From positions 186,001 to 250,000 of the forward strand of contig JAYPVG010000001.1 in NCBI GenBank assembly GCA_038134485.1: a stretch of DNA of 64,000 nucleotides, given 5' to 3'. Both the position numbers and the translations under genes were made by a program. The notes beneath the pieces are model-generated. The model ran no database searches. It was not told the origin of the DNA and saw only the letters and a list, made by a program, of their open reading frames with translations. Positions 1-8,353 of the stretch are shown here, piece by piece (the stretch's first letter is position 1; each line of letters opens with the position of its first letter). Origin of the DNA: NORP240 sp038134485 (lineage in GTDB: Bacteria > Pseudomonadota > Gammaproteobacteria > Pseudomonadales > Pseudohongiellaceae).

Positions 1-132
1 AGTGAGCTGGATTCCCGGAGGGCAAGATTGTTCAAGGAGCACACTGACCAGCATGGGAGATTCTGGGCGCCGAATACAGCACTGATTACAGCGGCGTATT
101 TTGGTACTCAAAACCCTTATCTGGTGCAGTGA
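1..132 (+). CDS. C-terminal end of an unidentified protein (cut by window edge)
   Basis: An open frame enters from the left edge and ends at TGA 130-132, giving 43 residues. The segment reads ...FWAPNTALITAAYFG... and ends NPYLVQ. It is too short for me to assign a family, and I give no function. The coding call rests on the frame being open to the edge and on the lack of a better frame on either strand; the next gene is on the other strand and converges on it. It could be a chance open frame. Confidence 0.4.
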   Translation, partial: SELDSRRARLFKEHTDQHGRFWAPNTALITAAYFGTQNPYLVQ

Positions 133-215
133 TCGTAACCGTACCACTATATATAGTTAAATACAAGGCAAAGTTTGTTTTGAGGAATAGCCTGGATGAC
201 GGTATATATCGCCGA

Positions 216-1013
216 TCAGTCAGGGGCTGTGCAGTCCGGCAGCCTGCCCTGGTTTCTGGCCGCAAGCCACAAGATTTCAGCCTCGGGGAGCAGGCGGTTC
301 AAGTCCGCAATTCGGGTACTCGGGGAGGGGTGAGTGGATATAAACTCGGGAGGACGGGAGCCGCCGGCCGCTGCCATATTATTCCAGAGGTTGATGCTCT
401 CCTGCGGATCGAACCCGGCTCTGGCCATTAGCATAATACCTATTTCGTCAGACTCGCTTTCCTGAGTGCGATTAAAAGGCAGAAAAAAACCCAGGCTGGT
501 ACCAAAATCGATAAGCCTCAGAGTATTATCGGATACTCCAGCCTGTTGAGCGGCTGCAATCCCGATATTGCGAAGCGCAGTCTGGCTGGCCCGCTCATTG
601 CTATGACGAGCGAGCACATGGCCTACTTCGTGCGCCATTACCGCTGCCAGCTGGTGTTGATTGGTCGCGACCTCAAACAAGCCCGTGAACACGCCCATTT
701 TGCCGCCCGGCAAGGCAAAGGCATTCGCCTGTTCATCTTCGAATACAGTCACTTCCCAGTTATTGCTGCCTCTCTGCTCTGTTGTCAGTGCGTCTACAAT
801 GTAGCCGGTGATGCATCTGGCGTAATTATTTTGTCGGGCATTACTGGCAACGGGAACTTCGGACTGAAGCTGCTGGTAGGTGGCAACGCCTTGCGTTGCC
901 ATGTAGTCGTCTGAAAAAAGCACCATCTGGCGCCGTGATGTTGGCGAGCTGGTACAGGCACTCAACATCACCGTCAGGAAAACAACTCGAATTAATCGCC
1001 CTTGTGTGGACAT
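216..1013 (-). CDS. M48-family zinc metalloprotease, lipoprotein
   Basis: 265 residues. The N-terminus is a lipoprotein signal with lipobox LSAC (Cys20), so the mature protein should be anchored in the outer membrane or periplasm. The M48 peptidase signature HEVGH lies at residues 128-132 (two zinc histidines and the catalytic Glu), and the downstream ESDE at 187-190 supplies the third zinc ligand. Length and architecture match the short LoiP/YcaL-type M48 proteases of Proteobacteria, which take part in envelope protein quality control. The substrate cannot be told from sequence. It ends close to the tail of the preceding plus-strand gene and is probably monocistronic. Confidence 0.88.
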   Translation of the reverse strand: MSTQGRLIRVVFLTVMLSACTSSPTSRRQMVLFSDDYMATQGVATYQQLQSEVPVASNARQNNYARCITGYIVDALTTEQRGSNNWEVTVFEDEQANAFALPGGKMGVFTGLFEVATNQHQLAAVMAHEVGHVLARHSNERASQTALRNIGIAAAQQAGVSDNTLRLIDFGTSLGFFLPFNRTQESESDEIGIMLMARAGFDPQESINLWNNMAAAGGSRPPEFISTHPSPSTRIADLNRLLPEAEILWLAARNQGRLPDCTAPD

Positions 1014-1171
1014 TTCCTACTTGTCATCCGATTCAGTGGAGAACGGCGTTCTCTATGTTACGGGCATTTTCGGCAGCGTCAATCATCCATCGGGAGTGGT
1101 AAATAAAATGTCGAACAGGAGTGTGACTTCACTGAAACTGAAGCATTTCCATTGAGTCACTACTGCAGACC

Positions 1172-1678
1172 CTAAAAGCTACAGACCGATGGATCCAACT
1201 CTATCCGCATCTCGTTTCCAGTGCTGTTCATACCGATCTCATAACAACGCTCCGACAGGTCGCGTAACAGGCGACTCTGTAAACCACTGGTTCTGGTTAC
1301 CACGGGAGAACTCTGTATAACTTTCACCCGGGAGGTCTGCGGAGAGGTGTAGCTTTCATAGCGAGGCGCTGCTGTACTTCGCCCAAGAATCGATCCAAGC
1401 ACGAAACCACCCAGCAACGCCGCGCCATCCAGTCTCCGATGCCCGTAATGATTGCCAAAGGACAGGTTCCAGTAGGACCCGCCAGGTTGATAATAGCTTC
1501 GATAACGGGCTGGAGAACGGTATCGGTTGTAGCCGTGGCCTCTGAACCGGTAGTGTCCACCATAAAACCCGTAGTTGTAATATCGATCGTAACCGCGACC
1601 GAAGCGACCGTCCGCACTTGCAGCTGGTGCAAGGAACAAGATTCCCGCGATGACTGTGCCAAGAACGAGGTATTTCAT
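1172..1678 (-). CDS. Secreted Tyr/Gly/Arg-rich protein with glycine zipper
   Basis: 168 residues of unknown function. A clear signal peptide (MKYLVLGTVIAGILFLAPAASA) is followed by a low-complexity stretch of about 50 residues full of Tyr, Gly, Arg and His. Next comes a hydrophobic glycine-zipper-like segment, GAALLGGFVLGSILG, near residues 84-98. A short C-terminal domain carries two Cys residues (RCYEIG and SVCSF) that could form a disulfide. The composition suggests a surface or periplasmic protein that associates with membrane, but no family could be named. It is followed by the M48 gene on the same strand after about 160 bases, so co-transcription is possible. Confidence 0.7.
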   Translation of the reverse strand: MKYLVLGTVIAGILFLAPAASADGRFGRGYDRYYNYGFYGGHYRFRGHGYNRYRSPARYRSYYQPGGSYWNLSFGNHYGHRRLDGAALLGGFVLGSILGRSTAAPRYESYTSPQTSRVKVIQSSPVVTRTSGLQSRLLRDLSERCYEIGMNSTGNEMRIELDPSVCSF

Positions 1679-1943
1679 GCTTTTCCCCCGGGGGTTCTTC
1701 TTAATCTGCTGGTAAAATCCATTTGTCCTTATTGCAGTTTACTGATACTTGCTGAACCTTGGCTGAACAGAATTCGCCAGAGTCAGACCTGATATTAAGT
1801 TTTAGCACGCGGTAGAATGCCACGCGTCAGATTTGACCTCGATTGAGAAACCGGTCTGGTAAAAATGGTACGAATCCGACATCAGGGGTCCTCGCACAGA
1901 GACAGCGAATGGGCCACGCCCTGTCGGTATAGACGGAGATAAT

Positions 1944-2822
1944 ATGGCAGCGAAAAACAAGCCAGCTCGTATTGTTGAAGAAATTATTCACGCTAAATCC
2001 GCTTCCGATGGCGACGGTGTCCGCCTGCTGCGGGTTTTCGGCGGGGACAATCTTGCCCGCTTTGATCCTTTTTTGATGCTGGATGAATTCGGTTCATTCG
2101 AAGTCAGTGACTATATTGGTGGTTTTCCATCGCATCCGCACAGAGGCTTCGAGACGGTGACCTACATGCTGGAAGGCAAGATGGAGCACCGTGATCACAT
2201 GGGCAACGTCGGACTGCTCCAGCCAGGGGATGTGCAATGGATGAAAGCGGGAGCCGGTGTGATTCATTCGGAAATGCCAAAGCAGGAACAGGGTCGAATG
2301 CGCGGGTTTCAGTTATGGGTCAATCTTCCTGCCGCGGAAAAAATGACACCTGCTGCCTATGATGATATCGCTGCTGAGAATATCCCGCTTTACTCGTTGC
2401 CTGGCATGCAGATCAAGGCCATCGCCGGCAGTCTCGGAATTAATAATCAAGTTCTGAACGGTGCTGTTGCCGGACGCAGTAGTGAGCCGGGCTATCTCGA
2501 CATACAGATTGGTGACGATCCACAGGAATTAATTGGTGATGTTCCGGATGGCCATACGGCCCTGATTTATGTCTACGAGGGCGGCGTTACTCTGGGTCGG
2601 CAGACGCGAGTGATGGCAAGACAGATGGTCAGGTTATCCAGAATTGGCACTGTACAGCTTACTGCTGAGGCTAACAGCCGTCTGCTGTTAATTACGGGAA
2701 AGCCGATTGGGGAGCCGATCGTGCATTATGGGCCATTTGTGATGAACACTCGCGATGAAATCCTGCAGGCGATAGCNNNNNNNNNNATAGCTGACTACAA
2801 CGCCGGCAGGCTAACGGGATAG
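1944..2822 (+). CDS. Pirin family protein (contains a 10-N scaffold gap)
   Basis: Bicupin of the pirin family. The N-terminal cupin carries the metal-binding pattern HPHRGFET followed by GDVQWMKAGAGVIHSE, both diagnostic of pirins. The C-terminal cupin is the more degenerate Pirin_C type. Pirins bind Fe or other divalent metal, and some show quercetinase activity or act as redox-dependent regulators; the role here is unknown. The gap at 2777-2786 falls seven codons or so before the stop. The bases before it (gcgatagc) and after it (atagctgac) share atagc, so the two sides probably overlap and the true end reads QAIADYNAGRLTG without extra residues. It lies upstream of the cysteine synthase gene on the same strand. 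Confidence 0.9.
   Translation: MAAKNKPARIVEEIIHAKSASDGDGVRLLRVFGGDNLARFDPFLMLDEFGSFEVSDYIGGFPSHPHRGFETVTYMLEGKMEHRDHMGNVGLLQPGDVQWMKAGAGVIHSEMPKQEQGRMRGFQLWVNLPAAEKMTPAAYDDIAAENIPLYSLPGMQIKAIAGSLGINNQVLNGAVAGRSSEPGYLDIQIGDDPQELIGDVPDGHTALIYVYEGGVTLGRQTRVMARQMVRLSRIGTVQLTAEANSRLLLITGKPIGEPIVHYGPFVMNTRDEILQAIXXXXIADYNAGRLTG
2777..2786. other. Scaffold gap of 10 N inside the pirin gene
   Basis: The flanking sequence repeats atagc on both sides. This suggests two overlapping contigs joined with a nominal 10-N spacer rather than missing DNA. Confidence 0.8.
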
Positions 2823-2904
2823 GCGATCCTGCAAGTTGAATGTGGTCAGTGCTTTGCTGATAATGCCGGTTTAGCCCGGTTAACAGGAAAAAGGACTAAC
2901 GGTC

Positions 2905-3858
2905 ATGATCTACGACAGTATTCTCCAGACCATTGGCAACACTCCGGTGGTCAAACTGCAACGCATAGGACCCGCTCAACAGCACATTTATGCCAAGCTT
3001 GAGGCGTTCAATCCGCTGTCGTCGGTAAAGGACCGGCTGGCAATTGCAATAATAGATGATGCCGAGAAGCGTGGTGATCTGAAACCGGGTCAGACGGTAG
3101 TGGAAGCGACCTCTGGCAATACCGGCATCGCCCTTGCCATGGTTTGTGCCGCGAAAGGTTATCCGTTCGTGGCAACCATGGTCGAAACCTTTTCAATTGA
3201 GCGTCGCAAAATCATGAAGGCACTGGGCGCAAAGGTGATCCTGACCCCGGCGGCAGAGCGAGGCAGCGGGATGGTGCTACGAGCAGAAGAACTGGCCGGG
3301 CAGCATGGCTGGTTCCTGGCCCGGCAATTTGAGAACCCGGCCAACCCGGCTTATCACCGCAATACCACCGGGCCCGAGATTCTCCGGGATTTTGCTGGTC
3401 GGGAATTGGACTACTTTGTCTCCGGCTGGGGTACCGGCGGCACCATGACCGGTGCCAGCCAGATGATCAAACTGGCAAGGCCGGAAACCAGGATAATTAT
3501 TACCGAACCCGAGAGTGCGGCATTGCTGAGTGGCAACGAATGGCAGCCCCACAAGATACAGGGCTGGACTCCAGATTTCGTGCCCAAGGTGCTGGATCCG
3601 TCGGTGGCTGACGAACTGGTCCTGGTATCCGATGATGAGTCCATTGCTACCGCCAGACGGCTGGCGGCAGAGGAAGGCATTTTCTGCGGCATTTCTGCCG
3701 GTGGCACCATGGCCGCCGCGCTGAAGGTGGCAGAAAATGCCCCGGCTGGAAGCACCTTCGTAGTCATGTTGCCCGATACTGGCGAACGTTACCTGTCTTC
3801 GCCACTATTCGCCGATATAACCGAAGAGTCTGATGACGCCTGGCTGGCTTCGCTGTAG
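2905..3858 (+). CDS. cysK: Cysteine synthase (O-acetylserine sulfhydrylase)
   Basis: 317 residues, normal length for the family. It is a fold-type II PLP enzyme that joins O-acetylserine and sulfide to give cysteine in the cytoplasm. The PLP-binding lysine is Lys42 in SSVKDR, and the substrate/phosphate loop TSGNTG is at residues 69-74. The SGWGTGGTMTG and ISAGG segments are the other PLP-phosphate contacts. CysK and CysM are hard to separate by eye; the EATSGNTGIALA and GTGGTMTG patterns favour CysK-like. It follows pirin after about 80 bases and may be transcribed with it. The ATG at 2905 is preceded by AAAAAGGACT. Confidence 0.93.
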   Translation: MIYDSILQTIGNTPVVKLQRIGPAQQHIYAKLEAFNPLSSVKDRLAIAIIDDAEKRGDLKPGQTVVEATSGNTGIALAMVCAAKGYPFVATMVETFSIERRKIMKALGAKVILTPAAERGSGMVLRAEELAGQHGWFLARQFENPANPAYHRNTTGPEILRDFAGRELDYFVSGWGTGGTMTGASQMIKLARPETRIIITEPESAALLSGNEWQPHKIQGWTPDFVPKVLDPSVADELVLVSDDESIATARRLAAEEGIFCGISAGGTMAAALKVAENAPAGSTFVVMLPDTGERYLSSPLFADITEESDDAWLASL

Positions 3859-3904
3859 ATACGAAGCCGGCGTCTATGCAGGCTGACTTGACTGTCCCAA
3901 ATTC

Positions 3905-4330
3905 CTAGACAGGGATACCCAGAATAGCCAGCAGGGCGAGGCCGCAAAGCACCATCAGAGCGACAATACTGGCCTGAAAAAGCCGCTTGCGCATCTGCAC
4001 CACATTATTGCCAAGGTGAACCGAGGCGTGCGCAACCCTCAGCAGTGCGTAGGCCAGCGCTGCAAGCTGTGCGATTGCAGTTGCGGCTCCAAGCTGCCAC
4101 AAACTGATCACCAGTACGTAGAAAAGTACCGGAGTTTCGAACTGGTTTCGGATGTTGTTGTTTACCTTCAACACATAATCGGGCCAGGCGTCGTCGTGCA
4201 GCGCCCTTCTGTTCTGGTCCACATCGCCACTTTTGACTGCCCGTTCCTTGACCTGGCCTAGCCGGATGAAAACGAAAAACGTCAACAGGACCTGAATCAA
4301 TATGGGAATAAAGATCAAATCGGGATTCAT
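3905..4330 (-). CDS. MAPEG family membrane protein
   Basis: 141 residues with about four predicted membrane helices, typical of MAPEG proteins (membrane-associated proteins in eicosanoid and glutathione metabolism). The family pattern is visible: NNIRNQFETPVLFYV after the first helix, and RVAHASVHLGNNVVQMRKR before the last helices. Bacterial members are sometimes glutathione transferases or peroxidases, but most are uncharacterised. The gene is convergent with cysK and is preceded on the same strand by the dipeptidase gene, with a 30-base gap. Confidence 0.85.
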   Translation of the reverse strand: MNPDLIFIPILIQVLLTFFVFIRLGQVKERAVKSGDVDQNRRALHDDAWPDYVLKVNNNIRNQFETPVLFYVLVISLWQLGAATAIAQLAALAYALLRVAHASVHLGNNVVQMRKRLFQASIVALMVLCGLALLAILGIPV

Positions 4331-4360
4331 TGCTTGCCGCCTCGCTAACTGATTTGAGCT

Positions 4361-5128
4361 TTACTGTATGGGAAAATCGAAATAGCGATCAGTATAGGGT
4401 TCATTGTTCAGAGTATAGTGCCACCACTCCAGAGGATAGTTCGTGAAGCCGGCCGCTTCCATGATCGACTTTAGCAGCTGTCGGTTCTGTCTCGATTCGA
4501 TGCTTATTCGATCATTGTCAGTGTGGGAGAGTTCGTCGAAGCAGTCGTAACCAGTGGCCATCTCCAGGCTGTTATCCGGATAACGCAAGGATTTCGCTTG
4601 CCGGCAGTCGTAACTATCCGACTGGGAAATTGTAGAAGGTTGCCCACTGCCCAGAGGTATCAGGGTCAGGTCGACCGTACTGCCCCTGCTATGGCCCGAG
4701 CGTTCAGCGATGTAGCCGCGGGCGAAGAGTTCGTTCTTGGGTACTGACGGATAGAAGCGGGGTTGTTGTGAAACGTCATCCGGGACTGCTGCCCAATCTA
4801 CAAAATCATTTACTGCCTGCTGGGGTCGGTAGCAGTCATAGACCTTCAGGGCATGGCCTCGCGCTTCTGCGAGACCCTGAGCCACCATCAGTGCGGCCGC
4901 TGCGGACCTGGTCAGTACGCAATCAGGGGCCAGGTATCCTGCTATTGGGCGTCCGATGAAGTTGTTTTCAGAGGCATAGCGAATATCCAATTGCACAGCA
5001 GCCGTTAATTTCGCCAATGACACAAAGTCATCAGGCAGAGTTTGTATGGCCGGTGCCGTCCTGTCACAGCCCTGTAATGACAGGGTGGCAACAGCGACAA
5101 CGACAACAGCAGGCAATAGAATCCTCAT
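4361..5128 (-). CDS. ddpX: M15-family D-alanyl-D-alanine dipeptidase (VanX/DdpX-like), lipoprotein
   Basis: 255 residues. It has a lipoprotein signal (VATLSLQGC) followed by a peptidase M15D domain. The zinc-binding pattern SGHSRGSTVDLT carries the first His and the Asp, and EWWHY near the C-terminus supplies the catalytic Glu and last His. The VanX hallmark tyrosine/arginine segment (YDCYRPQ) is also present. The family hydrolyses D-Ala-D-Ala, probably for peptidoglycan turnover here, since no vanHA-like genes are nearby. The ATG at 5128 overlaps the TGA of the upstream oxidoreductase (TGATG on the minus strand), which implies translational coupling; a GTG one codon earlier (5131) is the alternative start. 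Confidence 0.9.
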   Translation of the reverse strand: MRILLPAVVVVAVATLSLQGCDRTAPAIQTLPDDFVSLAKLTAAVQLDIRYASENNFIGRPIAGYLAPDCVLTRSAAAALMVAQGLAEARGHALKVYDCYRPQQAVNDFVDWAAVPDDVSQQPRFYPSVPKNELFARGYIAERSGHSRGSTVDLTLIPLGSGQPSTISQSDSYDCRQAKSLRYPDNSLEMATGYDCFDELSHTDNDRISIESRQNRQLLKSIMEAAGFTNYPLEWWHYTLNNEPYTDRYFDFPIQ

Positions 5129-6273
5129 CACAGCAGTTCCTGCATGGACTCCCTGTTAAACTCAATGATTTCCTGTTCCTGACCGGCCCTGACCTTGTTT
5201 GCCCAGGCAGGATCAGAGAGCAGAGCTCTGCCCACCGCTACCAGGTCGAATTCGCTATTTTCCATACGGGTAATTAATGCGCCGATGTCTGCCTTGCCGG
5301 CTTCCTGACCTCCAAAGCTGCGCAAAAAATCATTATCGAGGCCGACGCTGCCCACTGTGATGGCTGGCTTGTTGCTCAATTTTCTAGTCCAACCCGCCAG
5401 ATTAAGATTGGATTCTTCGAACTCGGGCTCGTCGAAGTGTCGGGTGCTGCAGTGGAAAATATCGACTCCGGCCTCGCTCAGCGGTTTTAAAAAAGATTCC
5501 AGTTCTTCAGGAGTGCCCGCCATCTTGTGGTAGTAGTCGCCGCTTTTCCACTGTGAGAAACGGAACACGATCGGGAAATTCTCGGGCACCTCGGCGCGCA
5601 TTGCGGCGATGATTTCGGTGGCAAAACGCGTGCGCTGCGCCAGGTTGCCGCCGTACTTGTCGGTGCGCTGATTAGTGGCGGCCCAAAAAAACTGATCGAT
5701 CAGGTAACTGTGGGCGCCGTGAATCTCGATCCCGTCAAAACCCGTCTCGTGTGCGTCTCTGGCAGCCATTCCGTAGGCCGCCACGCAGCGGCTGATTTCT
5801 TCCTGACTCAGGGCTTTTGGCACCTCGGCACCCTCGGGCGGTTCACCCTGAGAAAGGTGGAAGGGGTGCATGACAGCAGAGGGTCCGACGATTGCTTCAT
5901 CGGGGTCCGGTCCCATGCCTTTTTTTCGGATACTGCCGACGTGCCAGATTTGTGGAATGATGTAGCCGCCGGCTTCATGGACCTGGTCGACAACGTGTCT
6001 CCAACCAGCCAGTGCATGCTCGCCGTGGAAGTTGGGTACATCGGGATAGCCGTGTGCACCGACGAAATCAGGGTGGGTACCCTCCGTAACGATTAGCCCC
6101 ACGCCTCCCTCGGCTCGCCTGCGATAGTAGGCGGCAACGTCCGCACCGGGAACGTTACCTGCTGATTTGCTGCGGGTCATCGGTGCCATGACAAGGCGAT
6201 TTGGTAAAGTTTGCCGTCCGAATGGGAAAGGAGTGAATAAAACCTCCACGTTTTGTGTGTGGGTACTGCTCAT
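5128..6273 (-). CDS. NADH:flavin oxidoreductase, Old Yellow Enzyme family
   Basis: 381 residues, a full-length FMN-dependent TIM barrel. Seen are the N-terminal MAPMTRSKS motif, the substrate-anion-binding pair in HGAHSYLIDQF (His-x-x-His in place of the common His-x-x-Asn), the following NQRTDKYGG motif, and the C-terminal FMN phosphate segment VAVGRALLSDPAW. Such enzymes reduce activated alkenes, nitro compounds or quinones with NAD(P)H; they resemble NemA or xenobiotic reductases. It is first in a two-gene operon with the dipeptidase, which it overlaps. The physiological substrate is unknown. Confidence 0.92.
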   Translation of the reverse strand: MSSTHTQNVEVLFTPFPFGRQTLPNRLVMAPMTRSKSAGNVPGADVAAYYRRRAEGGVGLIVTEGTHPDFVGAHGYPDVPNFHGEHALAGWRHVVDQVHEAGGYIIPQIWHVGSIRKKGMGPDPDEAIVGPSAVMHPFHLSQGEPPEGAEVPKALSQEEISRCVAAYGMAARDAHETGFDGIEIHGAHSYLIDQFFWAATNQRTDKYGGNLAQRTRFATEIIAAMRAEVPENFPIVFRFSQWKSGDYYHKMAGTPEELESFLKPLSEAGVDIFHCSTRHFDEPEFEESNLNLAGWTRKLSNKPAITVGSVGLDNDFLRSFGGQEAGKADIGALITRMENSEFDLVAVGRALLSDPAWANKVRAGQEQEIIEFNRESMQELL

Positions 6274-6495
6274 AACTTATGGATCCCCTTTAGAACTGCT
6301 CGTTGAAGTGCCGCTCGTTGCTGCGCGGCAAGTATACCCCGATCGCGGTAGGGTGGCCCACCGGTCCACTTGGCTTGACTCTTCGGAGGATCAACAAATC
6401 TGCTGCCAGGTTAGTTAGATGCTGGAGGCAACCGATCAATGGTGTTCTAATACGCTTTTCCATAATCCAATCACAATTTTTTATGGGCGTATTTT

Positions 6496-7728
6496 ATGCG
6501 GATTAAAAAGACACTGGTTCGATTGACGGCCACATTTCTGGTCGGTTTTTTATCTCTGGTTTCGGTAACTGGCAGCGCCGAGATTGATCAGGCCCGACTC
6601 GATGCCATCGCCACTGACCTGCAGGCCCGAGTCGACGAGGGCAAACTATCCGGGGTGGTTGCCATGGTTGCCCAGAACGGCGAAGTCAAAATGCATCGTT
6701 CGTTTGGGTATCAGAACGTCGAAGACCGGGTGCCCATGAGCAACGATACAATTTTCCGTATCTTTTCCATGACCAAACCGGTGACCGGCACGGCCTTGAT
6801 GATTCTCCACGATGAGGGGCTGTTTCAGTTGGATGACCCGGTGGAGAAATACATGCCCGAAATGACTGGCGTCGAAGTGTTCGTGTCGCAGAACGATGAC
6901 GGGAGTTTCATTACCGAGCCCGCGAATCACCCCATGACCATCCGCGAGTTAATGAGTCACACAGGGGGCCTGCTGTATACTCCACCACTTTCCCGAGGCC
7001 CCATTGCTGAAGCTTACGCCAGGGCGGGCATCATGAACCTGCCGGGTGCTACCCTGGCGGAATCAATGCCCGCACTGGGGGACATTCCCCTGGGGTATCA
7101 ACCGGGCAGCCAGTGGGTTTACAGTATTTCTGTAGATGTGCAGGGCTACCTGGTGGAAATCCTGTCGGGCCAGTCCTTTGATGAGTTCCTCGAAGAACGT
7201 ATTTTCGACCCGCTGGGTATGGAGGACACCGGATTTTATGTGCCAGCGGAAAAAGCCGATAGACTGGCGCGTCAATACGCACCGGGAGACAATGGCCTGC
7301 GCCGTACCGACAGCGGCGCGTTTCTGAGTCCGCCCAAGTTTCTATCCGGGGGCGGTGGGTTGACCTCTACCGCGGCAGATTACATGAAATTTGCCCAGAT
7401 GCATCTGAACGGCGGTGAACTCAACGGCAAGCGGATTCTTTCGGAGGAAGCGGTGCGGATCATGCGGACCAACCACCTGCCCGAGGCTGTGCCAAATATC
7501 GGTCAGCTGTACCCCGGAAACGTATTTGGTGTCGATTTCGCCATTGTCGATCAACCAGAACTGTTTAACGGCGCGCCCAGGGGTACCCACTGGTGGTGGG
7601 GTATTGCAGGCTCATGGTTCTGGATCGATCCGGTCGAAAACATCGTTTTTATCGGTATGATTCAGAATGACGATATTTTTTACTCACTGCAGGTGCACGC
7701 TGCCGCGAGGGAGCACCTTTATCGCTAG
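6496..7728 (+). CDS. Secreted serine hydrolase, class C beta-lactamase/esterase fold
   Basis: 410 residues with an N-terminal signal peptide (ending about VTGSA), so periplasmic. The penicillin-binding-protein fold motifs are visible: SMTK near residue 91 holds the nucleophile Ser and general-base Lys, YSI near residue 207 is the Tyr motif, and a HTGG segment lies between them. The late HWWWGIAG segment replaces the KTG strand. Proteins of this type are mostly esterases or D-aminopeptidases, not resistance lactamases. The gene at 56767 is a clear paralog, sharing FRI-SMTKP, LEERIF-PLGM and Tyr-motif context. It stands alone, divergent from the oxidoreductase. Confidence 0.9.
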   Translation: MRIKKTLVRLTATFLVGFLSLVSVTGSAEIDQARLDAIATDLQARVDEGKLSGVVAMVAQNGEVKMHRSFGYQNVEDRVPMSNDTIFRIFSMTKPVTGTALMILHDEGLFQLDDPVEKYMPEMTGVEVFVSQNDDGSFITEPANHPMTIRELMSHTGGLLYTPPLSRGPIAEAYARAGIMNLPGATLAESMPALGDIPLGYQPGSQWVYSISVDVQGYLVEILSGQSFDEFLEERIFDPLGMEDTGFYVPAEKADRLARQYAPGDNGLRRTDSGAFLSPPKFLSGGGGLTSTAADYMKFAQMHLNGGELNGKRILSEEAVRIMRTNHLPEAVPNIGQLYPGNVFGVDFAIVDQPELFNGAPRGTHWWWGIAGSWFWIDPVENIVFIGMIQNDDIFYSLQVHAAAREHLYR

Positions 7729-7834
7729 AGCATCCAGACAGGCGTGGACTCGCGTTCCTGCCATTTCGAAGAAAACCCTCGTGACAAGTTGTTGATGAGG
7801 ATTTAGCTGTGCGATAGCGTAAGTGCTCGTAATA

Positions 7835-7877
7835 ATTAGTTGAAACTAATCGTGCTAAGATATTGTCTTTAATATCT
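7835..7877 (+). promoter_or_regulatory. Two adjacent inverted repeats upstream of flp
   Basis: ATTAGTT-GA-AACTAAT (7835-7850) is a perfect 7-bp palindrome. AGATATT-gtcttt-AATATCT (7858-7877) is a second perfect 7-bp inverted repeat directly after it. They lie about 120-165 bases before the flp start, in the only sizeable gap ahead of the Tad locus. A possible sigma-70 pair TTGTCT (7863) N17 TACCAT (7886) overlaps the second repeat. Operator function is inferred only from position and symmetry. Confidence 0.4.
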
Positions 7878-7998
7878 AAAAAAACTACCATAAAAACGTC
7901 GCAAGTTTATGCTAGGGCTTTGCTGAGGCGGAGTTGCGTGAAAACAGTGGCTAAGTCAGAACTAGATTCAATTTTGTTAATACTGAAGGGGAATTGAT

Positions 7999-8178
7999 AT
8001 GAAATTACTTTCTTTACTGAAGTCGAAGCGAGAAAAAGGCGCAACATTGGTGGAGTACGTCATACTTGTGGCACTAATTGCTCTGGCAGTTATAGCTGTG
8101 GTTGTCTTACTCGGTGCCCAAATACAGGGTGTTTTCAGTCAAATTGTGGCGTCGCTATCCACAGTTAGCGGCGTTTAA
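7999..8178 (+). CDS. flp: Flp family type IVb major pilin
   Basis: 59-residue prepilin, first gene of the Tad locus. A short positively charged leader (MKLLSLLKSKREKG) is followed by the Flp processing motif G|ATLVEY. Cleavage is after Gly, with Glu at mature position 5 and Tyr at 6, as in known Flp pilins. An uninterrupted hydrophobic helix of about 22 residues follows, then a short polar tail. The mature pilin of about 45 residues would polymerise into the adhesive bundle-forming Flp pilus. GAAGGGG lies just upstream of the ATG. The following 175 bases contain a hairpin before cpaB, a usual layout allowing the pilin to be made in excess of the machinery. Confidence 0.93.
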   Translation: MKLLSLLKSKREKGATLVEYVILVALIALAVIAVVVLLGAQIQGVFSQIVASLSTVSGV

Positions 8179-8228
8179 TGCGCAGTTTCTACCTCTAACA
8201 AAGGTCCTTTTCCTGCTCGTGATGGCTC

Positions 8229-8253
8229 GCTCAGGGTAGCTGTATCCCTGAGC
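8229..8253 (+). promoter_or_regulatory. Stem-loop between flp and cpaB
   Basis: GCTCAGGG (8229-8236) and CCCTGAGC (8246-8253) form a perfect 8-bp stem around a 9-base loop. No T-run follows, so it is more likely an RNA-stability or attenuation hairpin than a full terminator. Confidence 0.45.
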
Positions 8254-8353
8254 AGTCCGCGGAGGAGATACGGCTATCGCAGCGAGAGAATAAGAGCTCT
8301 GGCCGCAGCCACTACAGCGTTTAAGGTCAATCAACAGAGGGAAAAGGTACATA

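Noticed and set aside
4361..5128. VanX-like vancomycin resistance gene
   Set aside because: No vanH, vanA or vanRS-like genes are near. The enzyme is a lipoprotein coupled to an oxidoreductase gene, so peptidoglycan turnover is more likely.
6496..7728. Beta-lactamase resistance gene (also 45350 and 56767)
   Set aside because: The motifs fit the broad serine-hydrolase fold, but class C lactamase context (KTG, Tyr-Ala-Asn) is not kept.
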